DNA from: Acidobacteriota bacterium | GTDB lineage: Bacteria > Acidobacteriota > Thermoanaerobaculia > Multivoradales > JAHEKO01 | Direction of reading: 5' to 3' | Assembly (NCBI GenBank): GCA_006227875.1 | Contig: SBFI01000018.1 | Span: forward strand, 1-14,248 | Length of the DNA stretch: 14,248 nucleotides | In this document: positions 9,843 through 14,248 of the stretch, one piece after another | Position numbering within the stretch: the first letter of the stretch is position 1 | Layout: each line of letters starts with the position of its first letter | Notes under the pieces: generated by a model | What the model was told of the DNA's origin: nothing | What the model saw: the letters and a program-made list of their open reading frames with translations, nothing else | Database searches by the model: none | Translations under genes and position numbers: made by a program

Positions 9843-10435
9843 TCACCTACGAGGAGTTCCGACAGCGCTCCTCGTTCGACAAGGGCGAGCTCATCGCTTT
9901 TTCACATGGCACCCTCATCGAGGACGCACCGGAGGGCTTTCCCTCGTGTATGCCGACCCCACCGATGCTCATGATCGATCGGATCATAGATATCCGTCGG
10001 GATAAGACTCGAGGCACCATCATCGCCGAGCGGGATGTGGCCTTGGACGACTGGTTCTTTCAATGCCACTTCAAAGGCGATCCGGTTCAACCCGGCTGCC
10101 TGGGACTGGACGGTGTTTGGCAGCTCCTCGGTTTTTTTTGTGCTTGGTCGGGAGCGACCGGCTCGGGTCGCGCACTGGCCTGCCAGGACCTCGTCTTCGA
10201 GGGACAGATTCGGCCGCGTAACCGTCTTGTCCGCTACGAGGTCGATGTGCGTCGATTTACTCGGCTCCCGGACTCGGGTGCTTCGATCGCCATCGGCGAT
10301 GCCGGCCTGCTGGTCGATGGCGAGCAGATATACACCATCAAGGGCGCCAGGGTGGGAATCTTCCACGACATCGACTATCCCGACTACCCCAACCCCAGCG
10401 AACGATCACTCGGCGGTTTGATGGAGCGCAGTTAG
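9839..10435 (+). CDS. fabA: FabA-like 3-hydroxyacyl-ACP dehydratase/isomerase
   Basis: This 198-residue hot-dog-fold protein closely follows FabA: PPMLMIDRI, DWFFQCHFKGDPVQPGCLGLDGVWQLLGFF, and the later LVDGEQIYT. The catalytic pair is H77 and D91, 14 residues apart as in E. coli FabA (H70/D84). The Asp rather than Glu marks it as FabA-type, so it may dehydrate 3-hydroxyacyl-ACP and also isomerise trans-2 to cis-3 enoyl-ACP. It is about 25 residues longer than E. coli FabA because of extra residues at both ends. GGAG at 9828-9831 lies 7 bases before the ATG, which overlaps the preceding stop. An 8-base T run at 10132-10139 lies in the FF codons near residues 99-100. Confidence 0.88.
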   Translation: MITYEEFRQRSSFDKGELIAFSHGTLIEDAPEGFPSCMPTPPMLMIDRIIDIRRDKTRGTIIAERDVALDDWFFQCHFKGDPVQPGCLGLDGVWQLLGFFCAWSGATGSGRALACQDLVFEGQIRPRNRLVRYEVDVRRFTRLPDSGASIAIGDAGLLVDGEQIYTIKGARVGIFHDIDYPDYPNPSERSLGGLMERS

Positions 10436-10438
10436 GCA

Positions 10439-10921
10439 ATGGTGGATCCTCGACAGGCAGCGGCACCGACCCGGGCTCTCGACCCGAGCAGCCTGCTGGC
10501 ACTCGTGCCACAAAGTAGCCCCTTTAGATTTGTAGATGAGATTCTCGACGTCGACGAGAACCACATCGTCGGCCGCTACACATTCAGGGATGACGAGTTC
10601 TTTTACGCTGGTCACTTTCCGGCAAAACCCATCACGCCCGGTGTCATTCTGGTCGAGACGATGGCCCAGATCGGTCTTGTGGCACTTGGCCTTTATTTAG
10701 CGGCGGAGAGTCCTGACATCGACGAGCAGAATCTTTTGGTCTGGTTTACCGAGGCAGACGTCGAGTTCACCGGCATCGTGGGACCGGGAGACCAGGTGAC
10801 TGTGAGGGCCGAGAAGATCTATTTCCGCAAACTCAAGCTCAAGGTCTCCGCTGAAATGACTCTCGCCGACGGGACGGTCGTTTGCGCCGGCGAGCTTGCG
10901 GGTGTGGGGTCAAAGCCATGA
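10439..10921 (+). CDS. fabZ: FabZ-like 3-hydroxyacyl-ACP dehydratase
   Basis: This 160-residue single hot-dog protein has the FabZ signature GHFPAKPITPGVILVETMAQIG. The catalytic pair is H59 and E73, spaced as in FabZ. It dehydrates 3-hydroxyacyl-ACP without the isomerase function. It begins 3 bases after the FabA-like stop, with GGAG at 10423-10426, and ends inside the next start (ATGA), so it is translationally linked to both neighbours. FabA- and FabZ-type dehydratases side by side are unusual in a primary fatty-acid operon and suggest a specialised chain with more than one kind of double bond (inference). Confidence 0.87.
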   Translation: MVDPRQAAAPTRALDPSSLLALVPQSSPFRFVDEILDVDENHIVGRYTFRDDEFFYAGHFPAKPITPGVILVETMAQIGLVALGLYLAAESPDIDEQNLLVWFTEADVEFTGIVGPGDQVTVRAEKIYFRKLKLKVSAEMTLADGTVVCAGELAGVGSKP

Positions 10922-12198
10922 CGAGAAAAAGAGTGGCCGTTACGGGGATGGGTGTGGTTTCCCCCATCGGCAACACCCTCGATGAATTCGAAGCGGCTCT
11001 CCAGGCCGGCCGCTCGGGTATCCGCAAGTTCGAGGCGCTGGCCGAGCTCAATTTCAAATGTCAGGTCGGCGGTATTCCTCAGAGTATCGACTCGATCGCC
11101 ACCGCATACTTCGACGAGGAGGAGCGGATGGCGATGAACAACTGCATGACCTACGCCTGCATCGCGGCGATGGACGCCTGGACCGACGCCGGGCTCGAGC
11201 TCCCCGAACGACCGGCCAGCGAGGTCCTCTGGGACACCGGCGCCGTCGTCGGCTCGGGTGCCGGTGGCGTAGAGACGCTCGGCTCGCGGGTCGTGCCCCT
11301 GACCGACGCCGGACAGGTAAAGCGCCTGGGCTCGATGTGTGTCGAGCAGATCATGTCGAGCAACCTGAGCGCGAAGATCGGCGGGCTCTTTGGCCTGGGC
11401 AACCAGGTGACGAGCAACAGCAGCGCCTGTGCGACCGGTGCCGAGGCGATCTATATGGCCGCCGAGCGCATCCGCAACGGCCAGGCGGAGCGCATGCTGG
11501 CCGGCGGCGCGGAGGGTGTGAGCCGCTACATCTGGTCGGCTTTCGACGCCATGCGCGTTCTGGCCCGAAAGTTCAACGATCGTCCGAGCGAGGCCTCGCG
11601 GCCGATGAGTGCCAGCGCCGCCGGCTTTGTTCCGGGTGCCGGCGCCGGTGTCTTGATGCTGGAGGAGCTCGAGTCGGCCCGCGAGCGCGGCGCTCGCGTC
11701 TACGCCGAACTCCTGGGTGGCGCGGTCAACAGCGGCGGCCATCGCAACGGCGGCAGCATGACGGCACCCAACTCTTCAGGGGTACAACGCTGCATTACCG
11801 CCGCCCTCACCGATTCCGGTATCGACGGCAGCCAGATCGACGCCATCAGCGGTCACCTGACCGGCACCTTTGCGGACCCGGTGGAGGTCGCCAACTGGGC
11901 GCAAGCCCTCGGGCGCCCACCGGAGGACTTTCCGCTGATCACCGCTCCCAAGTCGATGTTCGGGCACGCGCTTGGGGCCGCCGGCGCCATCGAGACCGTG
12001 GCGACCATCCTGATGCTCCGCGGCGGATATGTTCACCCCTCCTGCAACTGCGAAGATCTCCACCCGGAAGTCGAGCCCTACGCCGACTCGGTGGCTCACG
12101 AGCTGAAGGAGCTGCCGGACATGCAGACCGTCATCAAATCCGGTTTTGGCTTTGGTGATGTCAACTGCGCTCTGGTCTTCCGCAACTCGTCCAACTAG
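10918..12198 (+). CDS. KAS I/II-type elongating ketosynthase
   Basis: This 426-residue FabB/FabF-type condensing enzyme carries the Cys-His-His triad: C171 in SSACATGAEAI, H313 in GHLTGTFADP and H350 in KSMFGHALGAAGA, with K345 also kept. The start VAVTGMGVVSPIG at 6-18 is standard and supports ATG 10918, which overlaps the fabZ stop. Two loops differ from housekeeping FabB/FabF: the first His motif is GHLTGT instead of AHGTGT or similar, and the C-terminal gating loop is GFGFGDVN instead of FGFGGTN. These mark a divergent KAS clade, probably specialised. It elongates acyl chains on ACP by malonyl condensation. It is not a chain-length-factor-like inactive partner, since the Cys is present. 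Confidence 0.88.
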   Translation: MTRKRVAVTGMGVVSPIGNTLDEFEAALQAGRSGIRKFEALAELNFKCQVGGIPQSIDSIATAYFDEEERMAMNNCMTYACIAAMDAWTDAGLELPERPASEVLWDTGAVVGSGAGGVETLGSRVVPLTDAGQVKRLGSMCVEQIMSSNLSAKIGGLFGLGNQVTSNSSACATGAEAIYMAAERIRNGQAERMLAGGAEGVSRYIWSAFDAMRVLARKFNDRPSEASRPMSASAAGFVPGAGAGVLMLEELESARERGARVYAELLGGAVNSGGHRNGGSMTAPNSSGVQRCITAALTDSGIDGSQIDAISGHLTGTFADPVEVANWAQALGRPPEDFPLITAPKSMFGHALGAAGAIETVATILMLRGGYVHPSCNCEDLHPEVEPYADSVAHELKELPDMQTVIKSGFGFGDVNCALVFRNSSN

Positions 12199-12239
12199 AC
12201 TATTACTCTCAGAACGGGGAAAGCGGAAGGGGGACCTCG

Positions 12240-12488
12240 GTGGATCGAGACAAGATATACGAGCGCGTGGTCGAGCTTGTCAGGCCTCTATCGAAGAACA
12301 GGACTGCAGTCGAGAACATCTCGGAGGACACGTCGATTCTGGAGGACCTCCAGGTCAACTCGGCCCGCCTTGTCGACCTCATCCTGGCCTTCGAGGACGA
12401 GTTCAACATCGAGGTAGACGACGATGCCGCCGACTCGGTTAAGACCATTGGCGATGCAGTCGACATGCTGGCCAAACAGCTCGGTTGA
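12240..12488 (+). CDS. Acyl carrier protein
   Basis: This 82-residue acidic helical protein has S41 in LQVNSARLVDLILAFEDEF as the phosphopantetheine attachment site. The usual DSL is replaced by NSA, a variant seen in dedicated ACPs of specialised acyl clusters. The start is GTG 12240, with GGAAGGGGG about 7 bases upstream; no ATG fits. It lies 41 bases after the KAS gene and is the last gene of the cluster. It would carry the growing chain for the four enzymes upstream and needs a phosphopantetheinyl transferase encoded elsewhere. Its stop is only 26 bases from the convergent PLP gene. Confidence 0.9.
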   Translation: MDRDKIYERVVELVRPLSKNRTAVENISEDTSILEDLQVNSARLVDLILAFEDEFNIEVDDDAADSVKTIGDAVDMLAKQLG

Positions 12489-12514
12489 GTCTCCAGTCCT
12501 CCAGCGCATTAACC

Positions 12515-13963
12515 TCAGCGACTCACACCTGTAAACAGAACGGCGACCCTGTCCTTGGCACCAAGGGCGCCCAACCGTCCCAGCTCCCGGGCTCCGGCCA
12601 GACCGGCAGAGCCGGTCGGGTCCACCTCGAGATCCGTCTTGCTGCGAGCGAGATCATTGGCCTTCTGTAGCACCGACTCGGAGGTCACCACCGGGACACC
12701 ACCGGTCGTCAGCATCCCCTCGACCACCGCCAGCCAATCGTAGGTCTCGTCGTCGAGGATGCCGAGGGCAAGGCTCTTGGGTTCCTCCTCCCACGGCCAC
12801 ATGAACTCTGATCGGTGGGTCGCCGCGTAGCAGAGCTCCTGGGTGACAATCTCGTCGGGTGCTCGGCGGTGGATCCACTCCGCCGCCGCCAGACGGCCGG
12901 TGTCGTCCAGGATGCCGGCACCATTCTCTCCACAGCGTCGGAGGATCCTCCCCGCCAGCCGGTCCCAGGCCCGTCGTAGAGGAAAGGCACCCTCTGTCTG
13001 GACGGTGTGGATGCGGGGGAGACGCTCGACGAGCCCCATTGTCCACGCCTCCCGAAAGGCCTGGATACAGGAGCTGGCCAGGGCACCGCCACCCACCTGC
13101 ACCACCAGATGATCGAGGCTTTGGTCCTGCTGCAGCAGCACCGAGACCATCTCCCAGACCAGGGTCTCACCACCCTCGATGGTCAGCCCGTTCTCGCTGC
13201 CCTGACAGGTAAAGGGAAGCGCACCTTCGGCCACCGCCTCCCGGAAGCGCCGATAGCAGGGATCACCCTCTCCCTCCGTTTCCTCTCGAGGACAGCTCGT
13301 TATGCGGGCTCCGTACTGTCCCAGGAGCTCGAGGACCGCAGCATCGGCATCCGGCGGTACAAAGACATCGAGAGGCTGCTCTGCCGCCTTGGCAACGACG
13401 GCCGCGGCCAGAGCCGCATTCCCACAGCTTGCAATGGACAGTCGGGGTTGGATCCACCCCGCCCCACTTTCGATCGCCGAACGTCTCGCCACCTCCAACC
13501 AGAGCATCACTCCGACCAGATGCCGCGCCTTGTGCGAGCCGGCAACATTGCCGGTCTCGTCCTTGATCCACGGGGCACCGGGCGGGGCCAGACCAACCTC
13601 CTCTCCCAAAGAGGCCACCGCTTGAAAGGGTGTCTCCCGCATACCCTTGCCTTCGACTCCAGCGATCGCCTCGTCGAGCCGCCGCACCATCGCCTGATAA
13701 TCGGAATCGCTCAGCCCTGCCGACCGCGCCGTCCAATAGCTGTGAAAGAGACGCCGGTAGCGGATAAACGGATTCTCCTCGGCACTCAGAAAGATCTCCC
13801 GCAGCTCCTCGGGACTGCCGATCAAGTTGGGGTCGAGGAGACGCCGCAAGACATGGTCGCCGTCGTCGGTCCCCGCCCGAGGACAGCGAAACGGAAAAGG
13901 ATCATCGGCCGGCGCCTCATAGCCGCAAGCGGCGCAAACCAGGCGCGTAGGTTGAGAGCTCAC
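12515..13963 (-). CDS. Fold-type II PLP enzyme, threonine-synthase-like
   Basis: This 482-residue protein of the threonine synthase/tryptophan synthase beta fold has the PLP lysine K145 in KDETGNVAGSHKARH, the substrate loop SCGNAA (179-184), the phosphate-binding glycine loop VGGGALASS (290-298) and DPTGSAGLAG near the C-terminus (448-457). An N-terminal CAACG (C10, C13) with C27 resembles the small zinc-ribbon-like start of many threonine synthases, but only three cysteines are clear. It is longer than usual threonine synthase (about 350-430). The start is GTG 13963, with no visible ribosome site, so the N-terminus is not fully certain. It could be threonine synthase. Because YgeX of purine clusters is also a fold-type II PLP lyase, a diaminopropionate-type ammonia-lyase is an alternative. 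It is convergent with the ACP gene. Confidence 0.78.
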   Translation of the reverse strand: MSSQPTRLVCAACGYEAPADDPFPFRCPRAGTDDGDHVLRRLLDPNLIGSPEELREIFLSAEENPFIRYRRLFHSYWTARSAGLSDSDYQAMVRRLDEAIAGVEGKGMRETPFQAVASLGEEVGLAPPGAPWIKDETGNVAGSHKARHLVGVMLWLEVARRSAIESGAGWIQPRLSIASCGNAALAAAVVAKAAEQPLDVFVPPDADAAVLELLGQYGARITSCPREETEGEGDPCYRRFREAVAEGALPFTCQGSENGLTIEGGETLVWEMVSVLLQQDQSLDHLVVQVGGGALASSCIQAFREAWTMGLVERLPRIHTVQTEGAFPLRRAWDRLAGRILRRCGENGAGILDDTGRLAAAEWIHRRAPDEIVTQELCYAATHRSEFMWPWEEEPKSLALGILDDETYDWLAVVEGMLTTGGVPVVTSESVLQKANDLARSKTDLEVDPTGSAGLAGARELGRLGALGAKDRVAVLFTGVSR

Positions 13964-14060
13964 GCCGCTATTGTAGGTGCTTCGAGCCTCACCGGACCGA
14001 ACCGCAGGTTTCTGTGCCGGTCGACGCCCCGTCCACCTGAAGAGCTCGTTGTAGCCCGGT

Positions 14061-14141
14061 CCCGGGTCCTACGGGGGCTCCCCTCCGCTGCGCGGGAGGA
14101 TGGCTCCGCTGCGGTGAGCCCCCTCCGGTCCCGAACCCGGG
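14061..14141. repeat. Nested inverted repeat upstream of the PLP gene
   Basis: Three nested arm pairs lie here: CCCGGGT (14061-14067) with ACCCGGG (14135-14141); GGGGGCTC (14073-14080) with GAGCCCCC (14116-14123); and CCCTCC (14081-14086) with GGGAGG (14094-14099). CTCCGCTGCG also occurs twice (14084-14093 region and 14104-14113 region). There is no T run, so it is not a simple terminator. It may be an intergenic repeat family or a structured RNA. The rest of 13964-14248 shows no convincing gene. Confidence 0.55.
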
Positions 14142-14248
14142 CAGCCACGGCGCGTCGGCAACGGAGCGGGGGCCTACAGCTTCGCTCCAACCGCGCACGC
14201 TCCACGGCCAAGGTAGTGCCGTAGTTTTCGCCTCAGCGCCTAGTCGCT

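Noticed and set aside
11058..12158. Plus-strand open frame of 366 codons
   Set aside because: It is a shifted frame of the KAS gene, which has all catalytic residues in the other frame.
13960..14211. Minus-strand open frame of 83 codons
   Set aside because: Arg/Ser/Pro-rich and spanning the inverted repeat; looks like chance openness in GC-rich DNA.
13007..14224. Plus-strand open frame of 405 codons
   Set aside because: It is antisense to the PLP enzyme and has no recognisable domain or ribosome site.

Overview
The window is GC-rich throughout and densely coded. Short overlaps, ATGA stop/start junctions and GTG starts are common. FabA, Spy/CpxP-like secreted proteins and a zinc-type anti-sigma factor point to a Gram-negative bacterium. 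Acidobacteriota or a similar GC-rich lineage would fit, but this is inferred from gene content and not shown by a marker gene. No rRNA, tRNA, CRISPR array, transposase or phage gene was seen.

Layout. (1) Bases 1-1664, minus strand: a multi-TM lipid-linked-sugar glycosyltransferase (PMT_2/ArnT type), cut by the left edge. (2) Bases 1735-4964, plus strand: a short YgfK-like iron-sulfur oxidoreductase and the knotted carbamoyltransferase YgeW, overlapping by ATGA. (3) Bases 4969-7062: an envelope-stress-type island. A minus-strand operon encodes an ECF sigma factor, an anti-sigma factor and a membrane-anchored LTxxQ protein. A secreted LTxxQ protein lies divergent on the plus strand. Between them is an 18-bp palindrome whose two arms each look like an ECF -35 element. 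A strong hairpin terminator closes the plus-strand side. (4) Bases 7197-8753: a long M20 metallohydrolase of the YgeY type. (5) Bases 8847-12488: a five-gene type II fatty-acid/polyketide set (KAS III, FabA, FabZ, KAS I/II, ACP) with no reductase or acyltransferase. (6) Bases 12515-13963, minus strand: a threonine-synthase-like PLP enzyme, convergent to the ACP gene. (7) Bases 13964-14248: no convincing gene, but a compact nested inverted repeat.

How it may work together. YgfK, YgeW and YgeY are the signature proteins of the anaerobic purine/uric-acid breakdown cluster known from enterobacteria and gut anaerobes. There the last step is done by YgeX, a fold-type II PLP ammonia-lyase acting on 2,3-diaminopropionate. 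The fold-type II PLP protein at the right of this window is a candidate for the same step, although it resembles threonine synthase more than YgeX. The YgfK homologue lacks the internal FAD/NAD(P)H module, so its electron partner must be separate. The ECF unit and the fatty-acid unit look like independent modules placed between these catabolic genes. The acyl product of the fatty-acid unit cannot be deduced from sequence alone.
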